A stretch of DNA of 64,000 nucleotides from Halanaerobium saccharolyticum subsp. saccharolyticum DSM 6643 (GCF_000350165.1 NZ_CAUI01000023.1:124001-188000); one strand, 5' to 3'; numbered from the stretch's first letter, positions 34,657 through 43,758 are shown. Program-made: numbers and translations. Notes: a model not told the origin generated them from the sequence alone.

Positions 34657-35831
34657 TGAAAGTTTTACTTATCAATCATTTTCCTCTTGAAGGCTCAGGA
34701 AGTGGTGTTTATACTAAAAATATTGCTCAGCGATTAATTGATAAAGGACATCAGGTTAAAGCAGTTGTTGTAGACAATGAAATAAATGATAATTATCAGT
34801 TTCCCATAGAAACAATAGTTGATTATAATTTTCCCTGTTTTACAACACATCCTAAAAGCAATAATCAATTTTACAAATTAACTAGACAAGAAATGAACGA
34901 TTATTTAAATAAATTTAACAAAGTTATTAAAACTGAAAGCGAAAAATTTAAACCAGATATAATTCACTGTCAGCACCTTTGGGTTGCCCCCTATGCTGCT
35001 TTGCAGACTGATATTCCATATGTTATCACAGCGCACGGAACAGATATAAAAGGATATAAAAAAGACAAACGTTACCGACAGATTGCTCTTAAAGGAGCTG
35101 CCGGAGCTGAAAAAATAATTACAATTTCCGATCAAGTAAACCAGGATGTAAAAAAATATTATTTCATTGAAGATAATAAACTTATCAAAATACTCAATGG
35201 TGTTGATGATACTTTATTTAAACCGCTAGAAATAGATAGACTAAAACTAATTCAAAAATATCTCCCCAAGATAAAAGAAAATCCAGAACACCTAATTACT
35301 TTTGTTGGCAAACTTACAGACTTTAAAGGTATCGATCTTTTAATTAAAGCTGCCCAAAAATACGAAAAAGAATTCCCAGGTATTATGACACTAATTATTG
35401 GTCATGGAGAATTGTTAGAGGACTTAAAAAAACAAGCTGAAAATCTAAATCTTAAAAATCTTTATTTTCTGGGAAATCTACCCCAAAAAGAACTACCTGC
35501 TTTTTACAGCAGTGCCGATCTATCAATTGTTCCTTCGAGAGTCGAACCTTTTGGACTGGTTGCAGTTGAAGCTCTTGCTTGTGGGACACCAGTTATTGCT
35601 TCTAAAGCTGGTGGATTACCTGATTTTATTAATCAAGACGTAGGCAGACTTTTTAAGATGAATGATGCGGATGATCTAGCTAAAAAAATTATTTTGGCTC
35701 TCAAGAATAATGATAAAGAAAAAAAGGGTAAAACAGCAGCAAAATATGCATTAGATAAATTTTCCTGGGCTCGGGTAATAGATGAGGTTCTTTCGGTTTA
35801 TAACTCCGTACTTTCTAGGGAGGAATCTTAA
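34656..35831 (+). CDS. Glycosyltransferase family 4 protein
   Basis: 391 aa GT-B enzyme. The N-terminal acceptor domain begins VLLINHFPLEGSGSGVYTKN, and HGTDIKGYKKD follows near residues 128-138. The C-terminal donor domain has VGKLTDFKGIDLLIKAA near 219-235 and the family signature PSRVEPFGLVAVEALACGTPVIA near 293-315 with the E-x7-E pair. It is soluble, with no membrane helix. It directly abuts the next gene (ATG right after the stop). Substrates unknown; possible products include a cell-surface glycan or a glycosylated compatible solute. Confidence 0.9.
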   Translation: MKVLLINHFPLEGSGSGVYTKNIAQRLIDKGHQVKAVVVDNEINDNYQFPIETIVDYNFPCFTTHPKSNNQFYKLTRQEMNDYLNKFNKVIKTESEKFKPDIIHCQHLWVAPYAALQTDIPYVITAHGTDIKGYKKDKRYRQIALKGAAGAEKIITISDQVNQDVKKYYFIEDNKLIKILNGVDDTLFKPLEIDRLKLIQKYLPKIKENPEHLITFVGKLTDFKGIDLLIKAAQKYEKEFPGIMTLIIGHGELLEDLKKQAENLNLKNLYFLGNLPQKELPAFYSSADLSIVPSRVEPFGLVAVEALACGTPVIASKAGGLPDFINQDVGRLFKMNDADDLAKKIILALKNNDKEKKGKTAAKYALDKFSWARVIDEVLSVYNSVLSREES

Positions 35832-37604
35832 ATGAAAACAATAATGGTAATCCCAACATACTGGGGACGTGACAGTGAAACAGGTTGGCAGATGGGTGAT
35901 GCAATTTATGATCATCCAACCCCGATTGACCAAGATGGAACGCTTGCCAGAACTCTTGAAAGTTTAAAAATAATAAAAAATAAAGATTTTGAATTAATTA
36001 TATTAGTAGCTGTAACTACTCCCGAATTAATAGATGAGGCCTACCAACGGGCAAAAGAAATAGTTACTAAAAAATGTCCATCTGTAAAAACATATTTAAT
36101 AGGAGATAATCAACTCCAAGCTGCAAAAAATATTTATCAAAAACAATCAAATCTCAATACTGATCTTCTTTCTTTAAGAGGTTATTCTAATGTCCGCAAT
36201 ATTTGTCTATATACTGCTTATATTATGGAAGCTGATACAGCAGTTTTAATTGATGACGATGAAGTTTTTGAAGATCCTGAATTTATGGATAAAGCGGAAG
36301 AATTTATAGGAGGAAGACTTTATGGTCAGACAGTAGATGGAGTTGCCGGTTATTATTTAAACCGCAAAAATGAATATTATGATGATGTAGAAATTGAGCC
36401 CTGGATGACTTTTTGGAATCGATTTGGTAGTAAAACAAGAGCCTTTGATAAAATAATTGGCAGTGAACCCCGACTTAAAAAAACCCCTTTTGCTTTTGGA
36501 GGTTTAATGGTAATCCACCGCAATCTTTTTAGTATAGTTCCTTTTGATCCAGAAATGACTCGCGGCGAAGATATTGATTATCTAATTAATGCTAAAATGT
36601 TTGGCTTTAATTTCTTTTTAGATAATAAACTTGCTATTAAACATTTACCTCCACGAAAACATCATGCTGTCTGGAAACGTTTGAGACAGGATATTTACAG
36701 GTTTTTTTATGAAAAAGCCAAAATTGAAAGCCAGGAAGAACGACCAAATATGATTGAAATTGAACCAGAAGATTTTGACCCTTATCCAGGAGAATTTATG
36801 AAAAAAGATCTGGAAGATAAGGTAACTAAAACAAATTTAATTCTTGCTCTTGATTATCTAACTGAAAATAAAGTTGAGAATGCTAAAGGTGCAATAAAAA
36901 ATATTTATATCTCAAAATATGATGCCGTACCCTCCAAAAATGTTTTTAAAGAATATCTTAAAACACAAAAAAAATGGCGAAATTTATTGAATTTTGCCAG
37001 AGAAGAATTTTATGAGTTACGGCAAATTTTTACACAAAGTCAATTATGTCCAGAAGAATCCACTAATAAAGAAGTTCTTAAAGATTCTACCGAAATTAAA
37101 AACTTGAAATTAAAAGAATTAGAAATTTTCCAAAAGTTAAACTATGAAGAAAAAGAAGCACTAATGAAAATATCAGAAACAAAAACCTTTGAACCTGATG
37201 ATCTGGTAATTAAACACGGAGAACCTGATAACACTCTTTACATTATACTATCCGGAAGAGCGAAAATAACAGAGTACAATGAAAACAAAAATGAAAATCA
37301 AGAAGAAGTAGTTTTAGCAGAAATGAAAAGCGGAGATTTTTTTGGGTTAACCTCTTTAATCTCGAAAACAAATAATATTTATCGAGGAGATGTCAAAGCA
37401 ATTGAACCCCTAGTTCTGATATCTTTTCCTCGCCAAAAAATAATAAATTTCTTCCATAAATATCACAAATCAAGTGTTGATTTATTGCTCTATTTTATAG
37501 AAAAATTAAATGATCACTTAAATATAGTTGCTGAATTATATACAGAGTCTCAAATTAAATCTCAAGATATACAATCTGCTATTAATGAAGACCTTGAATC
37601 CTAA
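35832..37604 (+). CDS. Glycosyltransferase-like protein fused to a cyclic-nucleotide-binding domain
   Basis: 590 aa. Residues 1-300 look like a GT-A/GT2-type domain: MVIPTYWGRDSETGW at the start, the acidic motif LIDDDEVFEDPEFM near 139-152, and MTRGEDIDYLINAKMFGF near 237-254, resembling an acceptor-binding/catalytic ED motif. Residues about 430-560 form a CRP-type cyclic-nucleotide-binding domain (VIKHGEPDNTLYIILSGRAK, then MKSGDFFGLTSLI and the Arg-containing IYRGDVKA). No helix-turn-helix follows, so it is not a transcription factor. It is last in a coupled three-gene glycosyltransferase set. Allosteric control of sugar transfer by a nucleotide is the simplest idea, but is inference. Confidence 0.75.
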   Translation: MKTIMVIPTYWGRDSETGWQMGDAIYDHPTPIDQDGTLARTLESLKIIKNKDFELIILVAVTTPELIDEAYQRAKEIVTKKCPSVKTYLIGDNQLQAAKNIYQKQSNLNTDLLSLRGYSNVRNICLYTAYIMEADTAVLIDDDEVFEDPEFMDKAEEFIGGRLYGQTVDGVAGYYLNRKNEYYDDVEIEPWMTFWNRFGSKTRAFDKIIGSEPRLKKTPFAFGGLMVIHRNLFSIVPFDPEMTRGEDIDYLINAKMFGFNFFLDNKLAIKHLPPRKHHAVWKRLRQDIYRFFYEKAKIESQEERPNMIEIEPEDFDPYPGEFMKKDLEDKVTKTNLILALDYLTENKVENAKGAIKNIYISKYDAVPSKNVFKEYLKTQKKWRNLLNFAREEFYELRQIFTQSQLCPEESTNKEVLKDSTEIKNLKLKELEIFQKLNYEEKEALMKISETKTFEPDDLVIKHGEPDNTLYIILSGRAKITEYNENKNENQEEVVLAEMKSGDFFGLTSLISKTNNIYRGDVKAIEPLVLISFPRQKIINFFHKYHKSSVDLLLYFIEKLNDHLNIVAELYTESQIKSQDIQSAINEDLES

Positions 37605-37609
37605 AATTT

Positions 37610-37635
37610 AATCCCTCACTTTAAAGTGAGGGATT
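37610..37635. terminator. Bidirectional terminator
   Basis: Perfect 26-base palindrome with arms AATCCCTCACTTT, six bases after the glycosyltransferase stop and two bases before the stop of the convergent TudS-like gene. Confidence 0.8.
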
Positions 37636-37637
37636 AT

Positions 37638-38612
37638 TTAAAGCCTACCATTACCTGAATCGCTTAAATCAATAAGCCCATCTGGAAAAGGTGAAAAAAT
37701 GGTTTGGCTCATCAAATATTCTACTTTAAATCTAATTACCCAGGATCTAAGAAGAGCCAGCGGTAGTGAAAACGGAACCTTTGCTTCTCTAAAATCTTTA
37801 AGAGTTTCTAAAAAATATTCTCTTTCCTCACGGCTAATATCTGAAGAAACATAACCAAAAATGTGCTGCAACATGTTAACTCTTTTCCCTGTATCAGGTA
37901 AAAGACTTAAAGTCTTAATAATTTCCTCCCGATATTTCCTCATAGTTTCTTTAGTTCTTCCTTTTTCATGAGCTGCAACTATTCTTCCAAGTTTATTTAA
38001 GCCAGCTTGATTATATGACATAATTAAATATTTATTATTGCTGTGAAAATCAATAAGTTCTTTGATTTTTCCATTCTCAATTACAGAACGCAGATCGGCC
38101 AGCATAAAGATTTTGATCAAAAAATTCTCTCTTAATTTGAAGTTTTTAATTCTACCTTCATTTTCTATTACTAAGGAAGGGAAAATTTTTGATAAGTTAT
38201 CTGTAAAATATCCCGCTCTCTTCTCACCTAGTGCGGGTACTTTTCCAGCTTTAGGATAAACCTTTGAATCATTGCTCCCACAAGATGGTGATCTGGTCTT
38301 AGCGATAAACCCTTCAATCTCCTCCTCATTTAATTTTGAAGTAAGTTCCTTAATATAATTATCCATCTTTGCTGTATGGTCTTCTCCTGTCATTGAATCC
38401 ACCAAGCGATACTCATCGTTGCTTTTAATCAAACGAACAGAATTACGAGGAACTCCCAGCCCCATCTCAACTTCAGGACAAATTTTAATATAGTTTACAT
38501 GTTTTTCTAATTTTCGAACAAATTTATCAGGAATTTTATCTCCATTATAACGACAGTTACAGTATTCTAAACATTTACTTAAAATCAGATTTGGTTTTTC
38601 AAAATTTCTCAA
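37638..38612 (-). CDS. DUF523-DUF1722 fusion (TudS-like desulfurase)
   Basis: 324 aa. The N-terminal DUF523 domain (about 1-150) has the cysteines expected for the [4Fe-4S] cluster of thiouracil desulfidase TudS: SKCLEYCNCRYNG near residues 12-24, ICPEVEMGLGVPR near 43-55 and TRSPSCGS near 106-113. The C-terminal DUF1722 domain (about 185-320) is mostly helical, with AHEKGRTKETMRKY near 213-226. The start is TTG at 38612 with AGGAGG upstream. Such fusions are common. Removal of sulfur from thiolated bases is the known activity of the first domain; that of the second is unknown. Confidence 0.85.
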   Translation of the reverse strand: MRNFEKPNLILSKCLEYCNCRYNGDKIPDKFVRKLEKHVNYIKICPEVEMGLGVPRNSVRLIKSNDEYRLVDSMTGEDHTAKMDNYIKELTSKLNEEEIEGFIAKTRSPSCGSNDSKVYPKAGKVPALGEKRAGYFTDNLSKIFPSLVIENEGRIKNFKLRENFLIKIFMLADLRSVIENGKIKELIDFHSNNKYLIMSYNQAGLNKLGRIVAAHEKGRTKETMRKYREEIIKTLSLLPDTGKRVNMLQHIFGYVSSDISREEREYFLETLKDFREAKVPFSLPLALLRSWVIRFKVEYLMSQTIFSPFPDGLIDLSDSGNGRL

Positions 38613-38636
38613 AACAAATTCCTCCTGTTTTTATCT

Positions 38637-39413
38637 CTATTCTTTTGGAAACCAGGGAAAAAATATATTAGTTTTTTCAGCATATTTTTGATATTCCTCA
38701 TCATCAGCATAACGTTTTTCTAAAAGTGGAACTCCAGAAACAAATCGAAGTAATAAGGTCATAATAATAGGACTAAAAATAAATATCCAGCCACCACTTA
38801 CTGCAAGAGCAATTGTATAAAAACCCCACCAGACTAGAGCATCACCGAAATAGTTTGGATGGCGTGTATATTTCCAAACTCCAGATTTAAGTACATGACC
38901 ATCTTTTTCAGATTTAGGTTTAGATTTATATTCTTTTAGCTGCTTATCGGCTGCAGTTTCAAAAGCAAAACCAATCCCCCAAAGAAGAAGTCCAATAAAA
39001 TCGATAATTTTTAACCCCTGATAAGGAGCAGCTATAATTTTAATAATCGGAGTAGAGATTATAAATAAAAGAACTCCCTGTAACATAAAAACTCTTAAAA
39101 AAGAGGTTAAATAAAAGTGATCCCAATTTTCTCTCCATTTTGCATAACGAAAATCTTCACCTTTACCCATATTTCTTTTAAAAATATGGTAGCTTAATCT
39201 TAAACCCCAGATTGTTACAATAAAAGTAATGATAAAAGAACGTAAATTATAATTATTTGTTAAATAAAGTGCCATATTAGCTGTATAAACATAACCCAAT
39301 CCCCAACCAATATCGACAATAGAATTATCTTTTTTCAAAACAGCTATAACAAAAAACAAAGAAAAATAAAGCAAAACTAAAATAAATAATTGAAAATATA
39401 GTGAATTCAACAT
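38637..39413 (-). CDS. DUF1295 membrane protein (steroid-reductase-like fold)
   Basis: 258 aa with about six membrane helices. Family blocks are VDIGWGLGYV near residues 33-42, GEDFRYAKWRENW near 85-97, and the C-terminal KYTRHPNYFGDALVWWGFY near 178-196, the motif shared with isoprenylcysteine methyltransferases and steroid 5-alpha-reductases. It probably acts on a lipid, but the substrate is unknown. It lies 13 bp upstream of the stop-side of the DhaL-DegV gene order (same strand), suggesting co-transcription with that lipid-kinase-like gene. Confidence 0.85.
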   Translation of the reverse strand: MLNSLYFQLFILVLLYFSLFFVIAVLKKDNSIVDIGWGLGYVYTANMALYLTNNYNLRSFIITFIVTIWGLRLSYHIFKRNMGKGEDFRYAKWRENWDHFYLTSFLRVFMLQGVLLFIISTPIIKIIAAPYQGLKIIDFIGLLLWGIGFAFETAADKQLKEYKSKPKSEKDGHVLKSGVWKYTRHPNYFGDALVWWGFYTIALAVSGGWIFIFSPIIMTLLLRFVSGVPLLEKRYADDEEYQKYAEKTNIFFPWFPKE

Positions 39414-39425
39414 TTTAACAGCCCC

Positions 39426-41222
39426 TTAATTTTCTTCTATTAATGCGACAGCTGTACTGCCTCTCCCTGCATTCATTGCTACTATTGGTGAAATAGACTC
39501 CAAAAAATCAGCCTCTATATTTAATAATTCACTAAAAGAATTTTTATACCTTTTAGCTCTTTTTAAATCATCCCCATGAACAACTGCAAATCTTTTAATT
39601 CCTTTGTTTCTTTTATGTTTCTCCAAAATTGAGACCATTTTTTTATAATTCCCTTTTTTACTGAAGGCGGTAGAAAAGGCAACCCCATTTCCTTCTCGAT
39701 CAATTGAAATTATTGGTTTTAAGTTTAAAAAACCAGCCATTTTTCCTTTTAAAGGACTAACTCTTCCCCCACGAACCATATACTTAAAATCACTAACACT
39801 AACATAAATATATATATTTTCTCTAATGGATTTTAAATATTCAACTGTTTCAGCAAAACTCTTACCTAACTCCAGCTGCTCAGCTGCCTCCATCACAAAT
39901 AATCCCTCAGCACCTGAGTTAGTTTTAGAATCAATAACCTCAATTTTAAAATCTCTGTTTTCTGAGCTAAGATTTTCAACAGCCTTAATTATACTGTCAT
40001 AAGTTCCACTCATCTTAGAAGAAACTGTAATTACAATAATAGATTCATAATGTTCTACCAGATAATTTAATTTATCCTCAACTTTTTTAATAGCTGGCTG
40101 GGCAGATGAAGGATATTCTTCCGCCTCATCTATAATATCAAAAAAGTTCTTACTATCTATAGTTAATTTATCCAAATAATTTGTGCCATCAACTAAAATA
40201 TTTAGAGGTAGTAAATGAATCTGATGTTGATCTCGATATTTGGACGGTAGATCAGCAATTGAATCAGTTAAAATTGCAATTTTATGTTTTCTATTATATT
40301 TAACTGCCTGCTGCAGCTTCATATCATCAGCCTTTTGATCCAGAATATCAGAATACTTATTTAATCTGTTAAAAAGTTCTGCTGGATTATTCGTATGGAT
40401 ATGAACCCTCATTTTTCCTTTATCACCTGCAGCAATTAAAGAATCTCCTAAATCATCAATATCTGCTCTTAATTCGTCAATTTCAACTTCCAAATTTGAG
40501 ATATACGCTTCAGTGCAATATCTAAACTCTATTTTTTCTTCTTTTCCAATTTCTTTTTCAGTAATACTATCAATTTGTGTTGTTCTTTCTATACTTAAAT
40601 CATTCAGATTACCTCTTTTTATAAAATCAACAATTCCTTCTAAAAAAAGCACAAATGCTTGAGCCCCCGAATCAACAACATCAGCCTCTTTTAAAACTTT
40701 AAGTTGAGTTTTAGTTTTTTTAAGAGAAGCAGCGGCAGTCTCCAGTGATTCTTCCATTACTTCTGCAAAATCAGTGCTCTTAGTTTGTAAAAATTTCAAG
40801 GATTCAGCCCAGTCTTTCATTACTGTTAAAATGGTTCCTTCTACTGGATTACTTATACCCTGATAAGTGTAATTAACAGCATAATCTACTGCCTGAACAA
40901 ATTTATTAACATTAATACTGTCTTCCAGTTCTATGCTGTTTTTCAAGCCATTAATAAATTGGGCAAAGATAATTCCAGAATTTCCAATTGCTCCTTTAAG
41001 AGCTGCCTCCCCCATAGAATTAAGGGTAATAGTTAAAGAATTATCCTTTATAGCCTCATTTTTTACTACACTTAAAGTTCTAGTAAGGTTGCTACCTGTA
41101 TCTCCATCAGCAACTGGAAAAAGATTAATTCTATTTAATTCTTTTTTATTGGCAATAACTTCCTTTGCTCCCGATAAAAAAGCATAATAAAGTCTTTTGC
41201 CGTCAAGATAAGTTATCTTCAA
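39426..41222 (-). CDS. DhaL-DegV fusion, one-chain fatty acid kinase-like protein
   Basis: 598 aa starting at TTG 41222 after AGGAGG. Residues 1-200 form a DhaL/Dak2 ATP-binding domain with NLFPVADGDTGSNLTRTL (about 30-47) and GNSGIIFAQF near 78-87. Residues about 220-300 match the FakA middle region (MRVHIHTNNPAELFNRL). Residues about 310-598 are a DegV/FakB domain with ILTDSIADLP near 315-324, ITVSSKMSGTYDSI near 396-409 and RGGRVSPLKGK near 478-488. In Staphylococcus, separate FakA phosphorylates the fatty acid held by FakB. Here both halves are one polypeptide, with the lipid carrier tethered to its kinase. Confidence 0.88.
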   Translation of the reverse strand: MKITYLDGKRLYYAFLSGAKEVIANKKELNRINLFPVADGDTGSNLTRTLSVVKNEAIKDNSLTITLNSMGEAALKGAIGNSGIIFAQFINGLKNSIELEDSINVNKFVQAVDYAVNYTYQGISNPVEGTILTVMKDWAESLKFLQTKSTDFAEVMEESLETAAASLKKTKTQLKVLKEADVVDSGAQAFVLFLEGIVDFIKRGNLNDLSIERTTQIDSITEKEIGKEEKIEFRYCTEAYISNLEVEIDELRADIDDLGDSLIAAGDKGKMRVHIHTNNPAELFNRLNKYSDILDQKADDMKLQQAVKYNRKHKIAILTDSIADLPSKYRDQHQIHLLPLNILVDGTNYLDKLTIDSKNFFDIIDEAEEYPSSAQPAIKKVEDKLNYLVEHYESIIVITVSSKMSGTYDSIIKAVENLSSENRDFKIEVIDSKTNSGAEGLFVMEAAEQLELGKSFAETVEYLKSIRENIYIYVSVSDFKYMVRGGRVSPLKGKMAGFLNLKPIISIDREGNGVAFSTAFSKKGNYKKMVSILEKHKRNKGIKRFAVVHGDDLKRAKRYKNSFSELLNIEADFLESISPIVAMNAGRGSTAVALIEEN

Positions 41223-41335
41223 TTTAATACCTCCTGACTTAAATCAATAATCTTTACTGCTAATTATATTATATCCTCTACTGTTAAGAAATGAAAGTTA
41301 TTTAAAAACAATTCTTAAATTTTTTAAAAAACCGC

Positions 41336-41364
41336 TTGACTTTAGATGTTTATCTAATTATACT
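41336..41364 (+). promoter_or_regulatory. Autoregulated promoter of the ArsR-like gene
   Basis: TTGACT (41336-41341), 17-bp spacer, TATACT (41359-41364). The spacer contains the palindrome TTAGAT-GTTT-ATCTAA (41342-41357), which recurs as a longer palindrome at 42485-42502. A repressor bound here would block polymerase. Confidence 0.7.
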
Positions 41365-41398
41365 ATAATTAGAAGTTAATTTAAAGGAGTTGGTTATT

Positions 41399-42469
41399 AT
41401 GAGTAGCAAAAATTATAAACTTGATAAATCAGTAATCTATGAATTGTTTTTAAGCCTTTTTCGTCTCAAAAATGATAAAATAATTAAATTGGAAGACTTA
41501 GAATTGAAAAAAGAAATTAAACTTGATAAAGAAATAGTTAATTGGGCTGCAGAAACAATGGTAAAAATTCCACAATCCAAAAGAGAAATGATTGCAAAAT
41601 ATTTTAATGAGGAAAGCTATTTTGGTCTCTGCCTTATTTCAGAAATACCAAAGCTTGAAGTAGAGAACATTGAAGACTACTTGCAACATTTAAAAGAAAA
41701 AGAAGCTGTTGATTTCTTAAAAAAATTTACTGAATCAGGTTATGGACCTTCCTCCTCTGAAAAACTAGATTTATTAAAAGTAAAAAGTTTAATTGCAAAT
41801 GAAAAAAAAGCTGCAAAATTTGTTAATGAAAAGCTTAATTTTTCTTCTGCTCAAAAATGGAATTTATTGCAGTTTTACTTTGAGCCTGAGGCAATGAAAA
41901 ATGAGTTCATTGAGCTTTTAGAGTGGTATTATAAAAATATATTCAGCAGTGATCTGGACTGGATAAAGGATAAATTAGAAAATATAAATGATAATTACCA
42001 GGAAAACCTCAACCGCTATGGCACCAAATACCTGGAAAATATATTAAGTAAACTAATTGATGATCCACTGGCTGGGGAACAGAATTATATTGCTTTCTCT
42101 TATTTTTATGAAACAAGAATTTTAAACAGCACTTTAGACAACGGTGATAGTTTCTATTTAATCGGTTTTCGTTTCCCTGAAATATTTGCTGCCGACGAAG
42201 AAGGTCTATTAGGCAGTCTTGAGATTTTCAAGGCTCTAGCTGATGAAACCAGGCTGAATATTATTTCACTTTTAGCTGAAAAAACAATGTATGGAAATGA
42301 ACTAGCTGAACAGCTGAATTTAACTAATGCTACAATTTCTCATCATGTAAGCAAATTATTAATGAACAATATTATTCAGGCTCAGAAAGAAAATAATAAA
42401 CTATATTTTAAGTTAAATAAAAATAAATTTAAAACAGCTGTTTTAAAGGCAGTAAATAATCTAATTTAA
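41399..42469 (+). CDS. ArsR-type regulator with long N-terminal domain
   Basis: 356 aa from ATG 41399 (AAAGGAG upstream). The last 85 residues are an ArsR-type winged helix: IFKALADETRLNIISLLAE near 275-293, then YGNELAEQLNLTNATISHHV near 299-318. The first 265 residues are largely helical and acidic and I do not recognise them; they may sense a ligand or bind a partner. Classical ArsR metal-binding cysteines are absent. It precedes a membrane protein and a methyltransferase on the same strand, and palindromes of one type lie upstream of both this gene and the membrane protein gene. Confidence 0.82.
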   Translation: MSSKNYKLDKSVIYELFLSLFRLKNDKIIKLEDLELKKEIKLDKEIVNWAAETMVKIPQSKREMIAKYFNEESYFGLCLISEIPKLEVENIEDYLQHLKEKEAVDFLKKFTESGYGPSSSEKLDLLKVKSLIANEKKAAKFVNEKLNFSSAQKWNLLQFYFEPEAMKNEFIELLEWYYKNIFSSDLDWIKDKLENINDNYQENLNRYGTKYLENILSKLIDDPLAGEQNYIAFSYFYETRILNSTLDNGDSFYLIGFRFPEIFAADEEGLLGSLEIFKALADETRLNIISLLAEKTMYGNELAEQLNLTNATISHHVSKLLMNNIIQAQKENNKLYFKLNKNKFKTAVLKAVNNLI

Positions 42470-42484
42470 TTTTTTTAGTTATAA

Positions 42485-42502
42485 TTTAGATGCTCATCTA
42501 AA
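42485..42502 (+). promoter_or_regulatory. Palindromic operator before the membrane protein gene
   Basis: Perfect palindrome TTTAGATG-CT-CATCTAAA, 48 bp before the next start. TATAAT at 42480-42485 directly precedes it, but no good -35 is visible. Shares the TTAGAT...ATCTAA core with the site inside the regulator's own promoter. Confidence 0.65.
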
Positions 42503-42549
42503 TACTTGAATTTAGGTTAGCATCACACAACAAACAAGGAGGTTTTAAA

Positions 42550-43122
42550 ATGACTCTTAATCAAAAATCATTAAATTTTAATTGCTTTGGTTCTATTTTA
42601 CTTAATTTCAGCATTTATCTATTTATCAGCTCTCTAATTTATTACCTCTTAAACCTAAATATTACGCTGCTTAAACTTGCTCTACTCTTTATTTTTTTTG
42701 TTTTAGTATTTTATCTAAGCTCTAAAAAAATGGAATTTCTACTGCAAAAAATGGAACTAAAAAATATAATGGTCGTCTCCAAGTTTCTCTTAGGAGTAAC
42801 TAAAATAACTGCTGCAGTTTTAATCTATAATGAATTTATTTTTAATTCAGTTTATCTTTACCTTTTAATATTAATTACAGCCAGCCTACATGCTATTTTA
42901 AATAGAAGTTATGATTTTCATTATCAAAAAATTATAGCTGATAATAAAACTTTCCAAACAAAAGAATTAATCTTCCAGTTTAATTTAGAAAAGTTATCAA
43001 TAGTAATCCTGGCTGCATTTACTGCAATTTTTATTGAAATAAATCTGATTCCCTTTATATTAATAGCAATAGCGGTCTATTATTTTCTTTCAGGTTATAT
43101 AAATACATTTCAAGAAATTTAA
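42550..43122 (+). CDS. Membrane protein of unknown function
   Basis: 190 aa with about six hydrophobic segments and short charged loops; pattern resembles one half of a major-facilitator-type fold but is too short for a transporter. The ATG follows AAGGAGG. It is 32 bp upstream of a methyltransferase gene and downstream of the ArsR-like operator, so it is probably induced together with the methyltransferase by the signal sensed by the regulator. I do not recognise the family. Confidence 0.7.
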   Translation: MTLNQKSLNFNCFGSILLNFSIYLFISSLIYYLLNLNITLLKLALLFIFFVLVFYLSSKKMEFLLQKMELKNIMVVSKFLLGVTKITAAVLIYNEFIFNSVYLYLLILITASLHAILNRSYDFHYQKIIADNKTFQTKELIFQFNLEKLSIVILAAFTAIFIEINLIPFILIAIAVYYFLSGYINTFQEI

Positions 43123-43153
43123 ATATTAAAGTTAAAAAAAGGTGGAATTATAA

Positions 43154-43738
43154 ATGAAAAAAAATGATTTTAATCAATATGATTTTGAAAATCCTCACTG
43201 GCTGGAAAAATTAGTTGATAAAACTATTATGAAATACTTTGCTTGGTTTTTTTATCGTCATTTTTTGAGTTTTATAAATATTGAAGGGGATGAAAATATT
43301 TTAGATTTTGGATCTGGAAGTGGAAATCTAGCGAAATGTGTGTTAAAAAATATAAATGATGAAGGTTCTCTTATTTGTCTTGAACCATCTAACTATTGGT
43401 CGAATTTGGCTAAAAAAAGACTCAAGGATTATAAAAAAGTTGATTTTATTAATGATGATATAAGAAGAGCTGAGATACAAAATGATAATTTTGATATTAT
43501 TTATATATATTATGTAATTCATGATATTAATCCTCAAGCAAGGCAAGAAATAGTAGAAGTCATAGCCAAAAAATTAAAAAAAGATGGTAAGTTATATATT
43601 AAAGAGCCGACCAAAGAAAGTCATGGAATGAAAAAAAAGGAAATTATAAATTTAATGAAAAAGTTCAATTTAAAATTAGAAAAATCAATTGAAAATAAAA
43701 GCTCTTTTAATGGTGAATTTAGCAATGTCAAAAACTAA
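43154..43738 (+). CDS. Class I SAM-dependent methyltransferase
   Basis: 194 aa. Motif I is ILDFGSGSGNLAKCVL (about residues 48-63), the acidic end of strand 2 is ICLEPSNYWSNLAKKRL near 73-89, and the post-core region DIIYIYYVIHDINP near 113-126 follows. The AAAGGTGG site is 7 bp before the ATG. It belongs to the ubiE/Methyltransf_11/25 general type, and the small-molecule or lipid substrate is unknown. The neighbouring membrane protein and ArsR-like regulator suggest a response to a toxic compound or membrane signal. Confidence 0.85.
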   Translation: MKKNDFNQYDFENPHWLEKLVDKTIMKYFAWFFYRHFLSFINIEGDENILDFGSGSGNLAKCVLKNINDEGSLICLEPSNYWSNLAKKRLKDYKKVDFINDDIRRAEIQNDNFDIIYIYYVIHDINPQARQEIVEVIAKKLKKDGKLYIKEPTKESHGMKKKEIINLMKKFNLKLEKSIENKSSFNGEFSNVKN

Positions 43739-43758
43739 AAAGTTAAAATTTATTAAAA

